This document shows positions 31,347-41,112 of a stretch of DNA of 64,000 bases, piece by piece. Position 1 is the stretch's first letter. Each line of letters begins with the position of its first letter. A program made the position numbers and the translations under genes. A model generated the notes under the pieces. It was not told the DNA's origin. It saw only the letters and a program-made list of their open reading frames with translations, and did not search any database. The stretch comes from Ichthyophis bannanicus (lineage: Eukaryota; Chordata; Amphibia; Gymnophiona; Ichthyophiidae), in the NCBI GenBank assembly GCA_033557465.1, contig CM066036.1, positions 585,363,574 to 585,427,573 on the forward strand. The letters run 5' to 3'.

Positions 31347-33330
31347 GCTCTGAGGTGTAGGGACTTGGGGTTGGGTGCCACAAAGTCCCTTCCTCCTGGG
31401 ACAGACGGTCTGGAGCAGCTCCCAAGTCCAGAGAGGGGGCTTGGGAGAGATGTAGAAGTAGAGGGTACCATACTTGGCGTGGCCAGCGTGGAGCTATGAG
31501 GATCATAGATCCTTGATCCCTCTGGAGTTTGAACAGAGTCTTGGGAATCAAGGGAATGCATACAGGAAGCTCTGACCCCAATGGAGGAGGAAGGCATCCT
31601 TGGCCTGAACTCCCTGACACGGAATTCTGGAACAGAACCGGGGAAGTTTGGCATTCCACGGACTTGCAAAGAGGTCTATGTCCGGGGTTCCCCATTCTTG
31701 GAAGATTCTGAGTACCTGATCCATGTGCAGGGACCATTCATGTGGAAGCAGAACTCGACTGAGTCTGTCTGCCCAAGAGATTTGGACTCCTGGGAGGTAT
31801 ACTGCCAGGAGATGGATTTGATGCTCTCTGGCGAAGGCCCACAATCTTAAAGCTTCGCTGCAAAGCGACAGAGAGCCAGTTCCTCCTTGCTTGTTTATGT
31901 AAAACATGGCTACTTGATTGTCCGTATGAATGAGGACTGTCTTGTAGCTGAGGAGGGTATGAAAGACCTTGAGAGCTAGAAAAACTGCTCGAAGCTCCAA
32001 GTGGTTGATATGAAGGGAGGTCTCCTGTGGGGACCAAGTGCCTTGAGTGGAGAGGTCCTGTAGATGGGCTCCCCAACCTGTTTGGGAGGCATCTGTTGTG
32101 AGGGTTGCTTGGGGCAACAACTGTTGGAAGGGGGACCCCAGCAACAGATTTTGAGTGGACATCAACCATTGGAGAGACCAAAAGAGACGTTTGGAGGTTG
32201 CTATTTGGTCTGACAGAGTACCTGAAGCTTGAGTCCACTGGGTGGACAAAGTCCATTGAGCTGCTCTCATGTGTAGGCGAGCATAGGGTACCACATGCAC
32301 TGTGGAAGCCATGTGGCCTAGCAGTTGTAGCATCTCCCGGCAGTTAAGTGGCTCTTTGACTGAATCTGGGAGGCTAACTGCACTAGACGTTGGCAACGGG
32401 CCTGAGGAAGGTAGGCCCTTGCAGTAGTGGTATCCAAACAGGCCCCTATGAATTCTAGGGACTGAGTAGGGGTGAGCTGAGACTTTGGGAGGTTTACCAC
32501 AAGTCCCAGATACTGCAGAATGCGCCTTGTGCGGTCCAAGGAATTCTGGGCCTCTGACTGAGATGGAGCTCGAATGAGCCAGTCGTCCAGGTATGGGAAG
32601 ACAAATATTCCCAGAGTTCATAGAAATGCAGCAACTATTGCCATGTATTTGGTGAACACTCTTGGAGCAGAGGCCAGACCGAAAGGAAGAACTCTGTATT
32701 GGTAATGTTTTCCTTGGAAAAGAAACCGTAGGAATCTTCTGTGAGAGGGATGGATGAGGACATGGGTGTACGCATCCTTGAGATCTAGAGAACAAAGCCA
32801 ATCCTGACTTTGAAGGTATGGAAGGAGAGTGCCCAGAGAAAGCACAGTTACTTATCTGTAACAGGTGATCTCTGGGAACAGCAGGAATTAGTCCTCACAT
32901 ATGGGTACGTCGGAACCGACGGAGCCGGCGCGGGAAAGCTCCCCAGCTTTTCAGATGAAAAGCTTTTGGGGCTTCCCACAGCGTATCCCCCTGTCTTCTT
33001 TGGAATGAGAAAATAGGGGGAGTAGAACCCTGACCCTTGATGAAGAAGAGGAACTTCTTCTATTGCCCCTTGGGCAAGAAGGGTAGCTACCTCTTGACCT
33101 AGAAGGTCGAGAAGAGATGTGGGAGAATTGAAATGTCTCACCATGGTGTGGGGAGGAAGGTCTGAAAAATGAAGCTTGTAGCCCTCTCTTATGATGGAGA
33201 GGGTCCACTGCTCTGATGTTATTTGCTCCCATCTGGGAACAAAATGAGCCAATCTTCCTGGAATGGTGAGAGGCTCTGGCTGCTTTAGAGCCAGAAAGGC
33301 TAAGTTCTCTAGCATCAAATCAAAAACCCT
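31336..33330 (-). pseudogene. RT / RNase H / MT-like gene of copy E, interrupted
   Basis: The N-terminal part is in 33546-32848 up to SPYFLIPKKTGG, where a terminus fragment (32842-32983) replaces about 90 bases of the RT. The frame then resumes with LCSLDLKDAYTHVLIHP and FGLASAPRVFTKYMA, and a stop follows just before the segment that would hold FPYLDDW. RNase H (TTDASQTGWGAHL, HTDNQVAMFYIN, WADRLSR) and the MT-like tail PDIDLFASPWNAKLPRF follow in a third frame (32801-31548). Confidence 0.85.
32842..32983 (-). mobile_element. 142-bp DIRS 3'-terminus fragment inside the RT of E
   Basis: It starts GCACAGTTACTTATCTGTAAC, contains the variant dyad GTCGGAACCGAC found in copy D, and stops after CTTCCCACAGCG. 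It thus corresponds to the outermost 142 bases of a family-1 3' terminus, closest to D (19409-19552). The RT sequence on its left reads GAGAAAGCA in uninterrupted copies, so the junction lies in shared GAGAAAGCA. About 90 bases of RT present in B and D are missing on the right. Confidence 0.9.
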
Positions 33331-35165
33331 GAGGAGGTTGGGCCTGCTGAGTTGCAGCAGCCCCTGTAGGCTTAGGTCTGGCCTGTTTAGGTTGCTGACG
33401 CTTAGTGGCAAAGCGACCTGTAGAAGATTGTTGGCCAGAAGTAGAAGGAAATCTGCCCTTTTTAAAGAAAGACTTTTTAAAAGGCTTTTTCTTGGCAGGA
33501 ATGGAGGTTGACTTTGAAAGTCTATCCAGAGCAGAGTTTTCTGCATCCATTTGAGTGGCTTTTATTTGCCATTCTTTGCCAAATAGGTTTTCACCTGTAC
33601 AGGGAAGATTTCCTAAGCCATCTTGAACCCAGGGCTCTAAATCAGAAGCCTGGAGCCAAGCAAATCTGCGAGCAGCTATGGCAATGCCTGAGGCTCTGCT
33701 GGCACCTTCAAAAGAGTCAAAGGTTGCCCTGTTGGAAAACTTTGAAATGTCTTGGGTATGCTTAAGCCAAATGAGGAATTCCTCCCTTTTATCCTCTGGA
33801 AGAAAAGGGAGGAAAGTGTGCAGTTTTTGTGCAACTTCCTTTAGAAACATACCCATGTAAAGGCTATATGAGTTGATTCTGGCAATAATCATACTGGCTT
33901 GGAAGATTTTCCTACCAAAGGCATCCAAGGTCCTGCATTCTCTTCCTGGAGGAGCAGAAGAGTGTCTCTTTGTACTCTTTATCCTCTTCATAGCTGACTG
34001 CACCACAATGGAATGGTGAGGAAGCTGAGTTTTCTGAAATCCAGGACAAGGAGGGACACAATACATAGTGTCCATTCTACGAGAATGAGGAGAGAGAGTG
34101 AGAGGAGTCTCCCATAGATCAATCATGTGTTCATAAAGAATCTCATGAATTGGTAAGGTGACCGCCTCTTTAGGAGCTCTAGAATAGCCTAAAAAATCCA
34201 ATTTTTTAGCTCTAGGCTCTGATTCAGAAGTTACTGAAATAGAAAGTCCTTTAGCTACTTCTCTTATGAAGTCTTGAAAGGACAAGTCTTCTGGAGGAGA
34301 CATTCTTCTTTTTGGAGAAGAAGGCTCTTCAGGAAGGGCTATGGATACTTCAGGAGACTCGTCTGATGTATCAGAATCATCAGAGGAATTGAAGTATCGC
34401 CTGTCAGGGTGCTCTTACAACGCTCGATACACGTATCGAGCAGTATCGACATCGGGCGTCCCCGGTACCGGATCGGTACCGGTAAGCAGCCCTGGACAAG
34501 GAACCGCTGCAGCCGGTATCCTGGTCGATGTCGATGCAGTCGGTACCGGTATCGGTGCTGGTGCCGGTACCGGTACCGGAGCCGATACCGAGAACGGAGT
34601 TTGTTTCGGTACCAGTGGCGTCGCAGCTTGAATGAAGGCCGTAATAGCCTCCTGCATGGACAGAACATTGTGATCCATCGACGCCATGAATGCCTGGAAG
34701 TCGGTATCGGGAGATTGTGCCCGTACCCCAGAGCATTCTAACAGGTGATCGGTCGAGGCCGTGCCATCGATGTCAACCTGTAACCCCATAGGAGGAGCTT
34801 TGGAAGCCGGAGCTTCCCGCAGGGGTTGTTTTGCTGGCGCAGGATCCTCGAGGGCAAGCCCGGAGGCATCTTGATGCTTAGAGGGAGATCTACCCTTCGA
34901 GGACCTGCTAGGTTACCTGAGATCCATCAGGAGAAGAAGACCTGGAAGATGTCGATGCTACCGACGGTGCATCAGCGGGAAACAGCACATGGAGCTTGGC
35001 TGCTCGGTTCTATAACCCCCGTTTAGACATAAGAGAGCAGGACGGACAATCCGGAATGGAGTGTTCAGGACCCAAACATTTAAGACACCATTCATGGGTA
35101 TCTGTAACAGAAATAGTATCGCTACACTTAGTGCATTTTTTGAACCCATTGGCTGGTTTTTCCAT
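33320..35165 (-). pseudogene. gag of copy E, broken
   Basis: The start at 35165 gives MEKPANGFKKCTKC and CLKCLGPEHSIPDCPSC, then a stop near 35010. The Pro/Val segment (VPVPAPAPIPVPTAST, near 34560) is encoded by GGTACCG and GGTATCG repeats. The core is open in 34303-33320 (SPPEDLSFQDFIREVAKGL, GRECRTLDAFGRKIFQASM, YSLYMGMFLKEVAQK), with the basic C-terminus intact. About four changes separate it from an open gene. Confidence 0.85.
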
Positions 35166-35551
35166 GAGGGAAATTTTCTTGTGGGCCCTGAGGCCTAAGA
35201 AGAAAAATACACCAAGTGAGGAAAAATATCGATATTTTTTATTATTTTTTTTTAAAGAAAGAAAGAAAAGACCGGCGGTACCGGTCCGGAGTCGGGGAAG
35301 GCAGACACGCGACCAAAGAAATAAAATAAAATAAAGAACTTCTTCTGCGGTGACAGGGCTCGACCTGCTGGCTCTGCGGCAAAGAAGAACTGAGGAGAGT
35401 TGGTTAGGAAAGGCGGGAAGGCAGCGCGCAGGCGCTGTGGGATGCTCCCAAAAGCTTTCCTTTTTGGGAAGCTGGGGAGCGTTCCCGCGCAGGCTCCGTC
35501 GGTACCGACGTACCCATATGTGAAGACTCATTCCTGCTTGTTCCTGGAGAT

Positions 35552-36640
35552 AGAACACAGTCACAGGCGTGAGATAAGTGGAAAGACAGAGTCCTTTATT
35601 ACCAAACGGCTGCCCGACACAGGCCGTGTTTCGAACCCTTCATCAGGGGCTAGCCAGGCGAGAAACTAAAAACAAACATATTCATTATAAAAACAATAAA
35701 GGAACAGACAAGCCATCCTGTGGTAAAACATGCACTAATAGATTAAAAGCATAAAATAATAAATATGTAAAAACTATACATCTATATAAAAAAATGTGTA
35801 TAAAAACAAGCATAAAAATAATCAAATGGTCATAAATACAAATGCTGGAATCAGATTAAGTGCTGGTGGACCAAACATGAAAAAGTGCTACATAAAATAA
35901 AATACTGACCTCTGTTGCAGTGATTAAAGAGAATTTAACTTCACACTGTTGTGCTAATGTATAAGTGGTATGCTAATGCTAAAAAATAAATAAGTACAAT
36001 TAAGAAAACATATATAAAAATTATAACTAATAACTATAAATCAACTAAGAGGGAGAACACAGAAGGAGGACATAAAACAAAGTGTCTCAATCGAATACCA
36101 ATAGAAAATACAGTGAAAATAATAGAAACTTATGGCAACAAATAACTAACAATGTATCACTAAACCAATAAGGAGAAACCCAGGAGGAGGACATAAGGCA
36201 GGATATGTGCAAACATGAAAAGTAAATGCAACCATAGTACTACATGAAAAAAGGAGGAAGAAAATATTTGTTTAAAATACTAAAAGAGTGAGTCAATGAA
36301 CCTCCGATGCAGAAACATACTTCCGTGAGTTATAATTCTGACCTTGTCATATCGGTAAAAACGGCAGTGATAACAGTCTATGAGTATAAAATAAAAAGGC
36401 AGCACAGGAAATGTCAGCGTGTGTAAACTAACCCTGCATGCGAAGAATGTGAAATACCACACCCAGAGGTGGCGGCTGATAGTAGTGCACTAATTATTGC
36501 AATCTGAAATAGAAAGTCGCCAAAAATACCATTGCTAAGAAAATGGAGAGAAAATATTTGTTTAAAATACTAAAGGGGTGAGTCAATGAACCTTCCGATG
36601 CAGAAAAATACTACCATGAATTATAATTCTGACCCTGTCA
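35552..36640 (-). repeat. Penelope-like or related retroelement 3' region (tentative)
   Basis: Non-DIRS repeat between E and J. On the minus strand it reads CCCCTGATGAAGGGTTCGAAACACGGCC (35650-35622) and then an AATAAAGGACTC tail close to 35590. The rest is AT-rich and without frames, with a roughly 90-base direct repeat near its other end. The style fits the untranslated end of a Penelope-like element, and another insertion in this window at 60112 carries such an element's coding end. The family assignment is an inference. Confidence 0.4.
36262..36640. repeat. Direct repeat, two ~90-bp units 287 bp apart
   Basis: GAAAATATTTGTTTAAAATA begins both 36262-36350 and 36549-36640. The units share GTGAGTCAATGAACCT, GATGCAGAAA and TTATAATTCTGACC with a few differences. 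The second unit is cut by copy J right after CCCTGTCA. This may be a partial tandem repeat of the surrounding retroelement. Confidence 0.7.
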
Positions 36641-37233
36641 GCTGCATCAGAGGGAAACAGGGTACTGAGCTTAGCAGCTCGGTTCTGCCAACCTCTTTTA
36701 GACATCATGGCACAGGACATACAATCCGTGATGGAGTGGTCAGGACCTAAACATTTTAGACACCATTCATGGGTGTCGGTGACGGAAATGGTACCGCCAC
36801 ACTTGGTGCACTTTTTGAAACCTGAGGCAGGTTTCTCCATTGTAGGAAAAATTTCTGGGCCTAAGGCCCAAAAAGGCGCGTGCACCTGGGAAAAAAATAG
36901 GAAAAGTCCTAGTATTTTTTTTTTTTAAAAGACAGAAAATAAGGAAAAGAAAACGGCGGAACTCGTAAAGCGTCGAGGAAGGCAGACGCGACCACAAAAA
37001 AGAAAAAAATAAAGAAGAATTCTTCTGCGGTGACAGGAACAACGCCTGCTGGCTCCGCGGAAAAAGAAAAACTGGAGAGAAGCAGTTGGGAAAGGCGGGA
37101 AGGCAGCACGCAGGCGCTGTGGGATGCTCCCAAAAGCTTTCTAATTGGACGCTGGGGAGCGTTCCCGTGCAGGCTCCGTCGGTACCGACGATACCCATAT
37201 CTGATGACTACATTCCTGCTTGTTCCTGGAGAT
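36641..37233 (-). mobile_element. DIRS copy J: 5' end only (family 1b)
   Basis: It contains a complete 5' terminus (dyad GTCGGTACCGAC, GATACCCATATCTGATGACTAC, ending CTGGAGAT at 37233), the leader, and the first ~70 codons of gag (MEKPASGFKKCTKCGGTIS, CLKCLGPDHSITDCMSC, start near 36840). It stops abruptly inside gag at 36641. The 5' outer end is separated from copy K by a single A. Confidence 0.85.
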
Positions 37234-37234
37234 A

Positions 37235-37615
37235 GCATAGTTACTCACCTGTAACAGGTGTTCTCCAGGAGCAGCAGGAATCAGTCCTCACTTATGGGTG
37301 ACGTCGGCGCCGACGGAGCCCTCGCGGAGCAATTTTCCCCAGCTTTCAAAGAAAAGCCTTTGGGAATTGCAGCGCGCATGCGCGGTCGTCTTCCCGCCCG
37401 AGGGTGCCATCTTAGCCAGTCAGATGACATAGCTAAAAAAGACAGCATAAAAATTTGCAAAAGAACATAAGCAGACGATTGCAACTCCAAGGGGAGGAGG
37501 GAGGGTAGTGAGGACTGATTCCTGCTGCTCCTGGAGAACACCTGTTACAGGTGAGTAACTACGCTTTCTCCAGGACCAAGCAGGAAGTCAGTCCTCACTT
37601 ATGGGACTCCCAAGC
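37235..37615 (-). repeat. 3' terminal block of K
   Basis: It opens with TTACTCACCTGTAACAGG and GTTCTCCAGGAGCAGCAGG. The inverted partner CCTGCTGCTCCTGGAGAACA lies at about 37525-37545. After it, CTTTCTCCAGGACCAAGCAGG is complementary to the 5' outer end. Equivalent blocks occur in F (25141-25512), N (46432-46795) and O (47812-48185). Confidence 0.88.
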
Positions 37616-37741
37616 TCAAGGCTACCGGAGACCCTAAGCACAAAAATGAGCTCCCTCTAGCTCAGCAGCACAGAAGGATAGAATCTTCGCTGAAATACCA
37701 CCCACCGGTAGCCCACATCCGGGATGGAGGGTAGGAGTTGC

Positions 37742-40615
37742 TCAGACCTCAAAGAGATTACGGAGGACTGCCTGTCCGAAAGCACTGTCCCTACGGGACT
37801 CCCTCTCGAGACAGCAATGGACCGCAAAAGTCTGGCTCGAAGACCAAGTAGCGGCCCGGCAGATGTCTGCCAGCGGAACAGAGCGGAGGTAAGCCACTGA
37901 CGTGGCCTTTGCCCGAACACAATGAGCCGTGACTCGACCTTCTAAGGAGAGTCCGGCTGCCCCATAAGCCCAAGAGATACAGTCCGCAACCCAGATGGAC
38001 AGAGTACGCTTGGAGACCGGGAGCCCCAATCTATTGGGGTCAAAAGACACAAAAAGCCGAGCAGCTTTACGGTGCTCCCGCGTACGGTCAAGGTAGAAGT
38101 TCAGAGCCCTTCTACAGTCCAGGGTATGGAGGACCGTCTCAGCTCGGCTGGAGTGTGGTCTGGGAAAGAAGGTTGGAAGTACCACCTCCTGATTGATGTG
38201 AAAAGGGGAGACCACTTTAGGCAGAAATTTCGGATGAGTCCGTAGGACCACCCTATTCTTGTAGAACCTAGTGTAAGGGGGATCAGACACGAGGGCCTGC
38301 AATTCACTTACGCGTCTAGCGGAAGTGAGGGCTATCAAGAACAGTGTTTTCCAAGACAGAAAACGGAGAGAACAGGTAGCCATAGGTTCAAAAGGCGGAC
38401 AGGTGATCCGCTGCAACACCACATTCAGGTCCCAGTCAGGCGCTGGCGGGCGCAGAGGTGGTTTAAGTAGAAGGAGACCTCGGAGAAACCTCGCTACGAG
38501 AGGGTCATTGGAGAGAGGTCTGCCGTCCACCGGCACATGATGTGCTGAAAGAGCACTGAGGTGAACTTTGACGGAGTTGGACTTAAGTCCCAGATTAGAG
38601 AGGTGCAGCAAGTACTGCAAGATCACCGACACCGGGCAGGAGAAGGGATCCTGAGACTGTTGGGTACACCAGACTGCAAAGCGACGCCATTTGAGGGCGT
38701 AGCATTTGCGGGTAGAAGGCCGTCGCGAAGCCAAGACGACCTCCTCCACCTCCGCCGGCAGGAGAAGGGGAGCAAGGACTACCCTCTCAGCAGCCAGGCC
38801 ATGAGGTTGAGAGACCTGAGGTTGGGGTGCAGGAGGGACCCCTGATCCTGAGTGAGGAGATCCGGTTGTACCCCCAGAGGGATGGGATCCTCCACCGCCA
38901 GTTGCAGCAGGAGCGGAAACCACGGCTGTCTGGGCCAGCGAGGGGCCACCAGGATCATGAAGGCTTTGTCTCGGAGAACCTTGAAAAGAGTCCGAGAGAC
39001 TAGCGGGATGGGAGGGAAAGCATACAGAAGGCTCCCCGACCATGAGATCAGAAAGGCGTCCGCCGCAACCCGAAGGGGGTGCGGCTGACGAGAGCAGAAG
39101 CGAGGAAGTTGCCGGTTGTGAGGACTGGCAAAGAGATCCACCGTGGGGAGACCCCACTTGAGGAAGAGCTTCTGAACTACCAAGGGATCCAGACGCCACT
39201 CGTGCGGCTGGAGGACCCTGCTGAGTTTGTCTGCAAGGCAATTTTCTTGGCCCGGGAGATAAACCGCCTTGAGGAGAATGCCGTGACTGACGGCCCAAGA
39301 GCAGAGCTTCTGTGCCTCCCGGCAGAGGAGGAAGGAGCCCGTGCCCCCCTGCTTGTTCACGTAGAACATGGCAACTTGATTGTCCGTCTGGACAAGGACG
39401 GACTGTTGGGAAGTCAGGTGGGAGAAGGCCTTGAGAGCTAGGCGGATCGCCCTGAGCTCCAGGAAGTTGATCTGCTGAGCAGACTCCCACGTGGTCCAGA
39501 GGCCCTGAGTACGTGCCTCTTGGCAATGTGCTCCCCAGCCCAGGAGGGATGCATCGGTGGTCAGCACCCGGGTCGGCTGAGGTGACTGGAAAGGCATTCC
39601 GAATATCAGGTTCGGCTGCCGGAGCCACCACCGGAGAGACGAGAGCAGCGGCTCGGAGACGCGCACTAGGTCTGCTAGGCCGCCTGTGGCTTGTCGCCAC
39701 TGCTGGCGGAGACACCATTGAGCAGACCGCATATTCAGGCGGGCATTGGGGGTCACATGGACGGTGGAAGCCATATGGCCGAGCAGTCTCAGGAAGCGCC
39801 TGGCGGAGACCAGGGGCTGGCTGCGAAAGCGGTCGGCTAGGTCCATGAGCCGTTGAGCCCTGTCGAGCGGTAGGTACGCTCGTGCCCGAAGAGTGTGCAG
39901 CCTTGCGCCGATGAACTCGAGATCCTGTGAGGGGAGCAAAGTGGACTTTGCGAAGTTTATAACAAAGCCCAAGTGCTGCAGCAGAGTCACCGTGCGGCAC
40001 GTGGCGTTGGTGACCTCCTGAGCGGACGCTGCTCTGATGAGCCAGTCGTCGAGGTACGGAAAGACATAGAGGCCGTGAAGCCGGAGATGGGCCGCCACGA
40101 CCGCGAGACATTTTGTGAAGACTCGCGGTGCGGAGGATAGGCCAAAGGGCAGTACTCTGTACTGGTAATGATTTCCTGCCACCACAAACCTTAGGTATTG
40201 GCGGTGGCTTGGGTGGATGAGGATGTGCGTGTAGGCATCCTTTAGATCCAAGGAGCATAGCCAATCTCCCTGCTGGAGGTAGGGCAGAAGGATTCCAAGG
40301 GTAAGCATTTTGAACTTCTCCCGCACAAGGAACTTGTTGAGGTTGCGCAAGTCCAGGATGGGTCTGAGGCCCCCTGTTCTCTTTGGTATCAGAAAATACC
40401 TTGAATAAAAGCCTTGACCTCTCAGGTGGTGGGGCACCGGTTCCACCGCCTGTTCCTGCAGAAGACCTGCTAACTCCTGAAGGAGCAACTCCCTGTGCAG
40501 AGGGGGGCGCGGAGGTTCTCCCGGAAAATAGGAGGGAGGGACCTGATGGAAGTGGAGAAGGTAGCCTTCTCGCACGACCTGAAGTACCCAGGCATCTGCG
40601 GTGATGCTGGACCAC
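37742..40615 (-). CDS. Tyrosine recombinase frame of copy K, catalytic Tyr replaced by Cys
   Basis: The frame is open for 957 codons, but only the last ~370 encode YR (from LAAERVVLAPLLLPAEVEEVV); the upstream part overlaps the RT gene in another frame and is probably not translated. The core has TSARRVSELQAL (Arg near residue 770) and HCVR at 898-901. At residue 934 the motif AAHYCLERE of F, N and O reads AVHCCLERE: the codon is TGC instead of TAC, a single transition. In the tyrosine recombinase family this Tyr forms the covalent bond with DNA, so the protein is predicted to be inactive, though it might still bind DNA. It ends RNLFEV. Confidence 0.85.
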   Translation of the reverse strand: MVQHHRRCLGTSGRARRLPSPLPSGPSLLFSGRTSAPPSAQGVAPSGVSRSSAGTGGGTGAPPPERSRLLFKVFSDTKENRGPQTHPGLAQPQQVPCAGEVQNAYPWNPSALPPAGRLAMLLGSKGCLHAHPHPPKPPPIPKVCGGRKSLPVQSTALWPILRTASLHKMSRGRGGPSPASRPLCLSVPRRLAHQSSVRSGGHQRHVPHGDSAAALGLCYKLRKVHFAPLTGSRVHRRKAAHSSGTSVPTARQGSTAHGPSRPLSQPAPGLRQALPETARPYGFHRPCDPQCPPEYAVCSMVSPPAVATSHRRPSRPSARLRAAALVSPVVAPAAEPDIRNAFPVTSADPGADHRCIPPGLGSTLPRGTYSGPLDHVGVCSADQLPGAQGDPPSSQGLLPPDFPTVRPCPDGQSSCHVLREQAGGHGLLPPLPGGTEALLLGRQSRHSPQGGLSPGPRKLPCRQTQQGPPAARVASGSLGSSEALPQVGSPHGGSLCQSSQPATSSLLLSSAAPPSGCGGRLSDLMVGEPSVCFPSHPASLSDSFQGSPRQSLHDPGGPSLAQTAVVSAPAATGGGGSHPSGGTTGSPHSGSGVPPAPQPQVSQPHGLAAERVVLAPLLLPAEVEEVVLASRRPSTRKCYALKWRRFAVWCTQQSQDPFSCPVSVILQYLLHLSNLGLKSNSVKVHLSALSAHHVPVDGRPLSNDPLVARFLRGLLLLKPPLRPPAPDWDLNVVLQRITCPPFEPMATCSLRFLSWKTLFLIALTSARRVSELQALVSDPPYTRFYKNRVVLRTHPKFLPKVVSPFHINQEVVLPTFFPRPHSSRAETVLHTLDCRRALNFYLDRTREHRKAARLFVSFDPNRLGLPVSKRTLSIWVADCISWAYGAAGLSLEGRVTAHCVRAKATSVAYLRSVPLADICRAATWSSSQTFAVHCCLERESRRDSAFGQAVLRNLFEV

Positions 40616-41112
40616 CTGTGGGCGAAGTGAACCAGCCGGCCTCCGGTGCTGGGAGGAACCAGCAGGGGGGGAGAGGCTATGCTGAGCGAGTCAAAAACCC
40701 CCACCCTGCTGAGCAGGGGCTGGTGGTGCAGGCTTGGGGGCTTGCTGCCTACGGGACCCGTTACCCCGTCCCTTGGCCTGCTGGCCCTGTTGGGGAGCTG
40801 CAGGGGCCTGATAATGGGGGTATTGTTTGTAGGCAGCCGCCTTCCTCGGGTAAAAGGACTTTTTTCCCGAGCCCTTCTTTTTCTGGGAAGGGGCGGAGGT
40901 CTTCCTAGAAAGCCTGGTCCTGGTGAGAGTCTCAGTCTCAATTTGTGCAGCCTTTTCCGCCATGGGCTTGCCAAAGAGGTTTTCGCCTCGGCAGGGGACA
41001 TCGACCAACTTGTCCTGTACCCAGGGCTCAAGGTCTGACGACTGAAGCCAAGCCTGTCGGCGGGCACCGATGCCGGCTGCGGCCACTCTAGCCGAGGCCT
41101 CAAAGCCATCAT
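38779..41112 (-). CDS. RT / RNase H / MT-like polyprotein of copy K, open
   Basis: A 777-codon frame, the only open RT gene in the window. The first ~130 codons overlap gag in another frame; the conserved part starts near the gag stop (SRVGVFDSLSIASPPLL). The RT contains YFLIPKRTGGLRPILDLRNL, LCSLDLKDAYTHILIHP, YRVLPFGLSSAPRVF and FPYLDDWLIRA (YLDD near residue 354). RNase H shows TTDAS (about 519), ELRA (about 552), QTDNQVAMF (about 578) and ADKLSR (about 629). The tail TVDLFASPHNRQLPRF, LLYAFPPIPLVSRTLF and ILVAPRWPRQPWFPLL occupies the place of the methyltransferase-like domain of DIRS elements. The frame ends MAWLLRG, overlapping the YR start. Confidence 0.9.
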   Translation of the reverse strand: MMALRPRLEWPQPASVPADRLGFSRQTLSPGYRTSWSMSPAEAKTSLASPWRKRLHKLRLRLSPGPGFLGRPPPLPRKRRAREKSPFTRGRRLPTNNTPIIRPLQLPNRASRPRDGVTGPVGSKPPSLHHQPLLSRVGVFDSLSIASPPLLVPPSTGGRLVHFAHRWSSITADAWVLQVVREGYLLHFHQVPPSYFPGEPPRPPLHRELLLQELAGLLQEQAVEPVPHHLRGQGFYSRYFLIPKRTGGLRPILDLRNLNKFLVREKFKMLTLGILLPYLQQGDWLCSLDLKDAYTHILIHPSHRQYLRFVVAGNHYQYRVLPFGLSSAPRVFTKCLAVVAAHLRLHGLYVFPYLDDWLIRAASAQEVTNATCRTVTLLQHLGFVINFAKSTLLPSQDLEFIGARLHTLRARAYLPLDRAQRLMDLADRFRSQPLVSARRFLRLLGHMASTVHVTPNARLNMRSAQWCLRQQWRQATGGLADLVRVSEPLLSSLRWWLRQPNLIFGMPFQSPQPTRVLTTDASLLGWGAHCQEARTQGLWTTWESAQQINFLELRAIRLALKAFSHLTSQQSVLVQTDNQVAMFYVNKQGGTGSFLLCREAQKLCSWAVSHGILLKAVYLPGQENCLADKLSRVLQPHEWRLDPLVVQKLFLKWGLPTVDLFASPHNRQLPRFCSRQPHPLRVAADAFLISWSGSLLYAFPPIPLVSRTLFKVLRDKAFMILVAPRWPRQPWFPLLLQLAVEDPIPLGVQPDLLTQDQGSLLHPNLRSLNLMAWLLRG

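Larger units (their letters stand above)
29811..35551 (-). mobile_element. DIRS copy E (family 1), full length but broken
   Basis: The termini are GCACAGTAAC at 29811 and CTGGAGAT at 35551. The ITR arms are nearly identical and share private variants (..CACAGCGCCTGCGCGC.., GTGAAGACT), so the two ends belong together and the copy is fairly young. All three genes are damaged, and a 142-bp piece of another copy's terminus replaces part of the RT. The flanks are ACACAGAA on the left and AGAACACAG on the right. Confidence 0.92.

Noticed and set aside
29799..35561. 8-bp direct repeat GAACACAG on both sides of copy E as a target-site duplication
   Set aside because: The repeats are not adjacent to the element (AA on the left, A on the right). 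Joining the flanks at the shared GAA gives a target that already contained both copies. Every other testable junction in the window lacks a duplication.
35552..36640. Retroviral LTR or DIRS fragment between E and J
   Set aside because: No ITR dyad, no TG..CA ends and no RT or gag similarity. The tail and hammerhead-like core fit a Penelope-like untranslated region better.
38900..40615. N-terminal 580 codons of the 957-codon frame in K as part of the recombinase
   Set aside because: They lie in a shifted frame over conserved RT and RNase H motifs and are GC-rich shadow sequence. D and F show YR beginning near the end of the RT gene.
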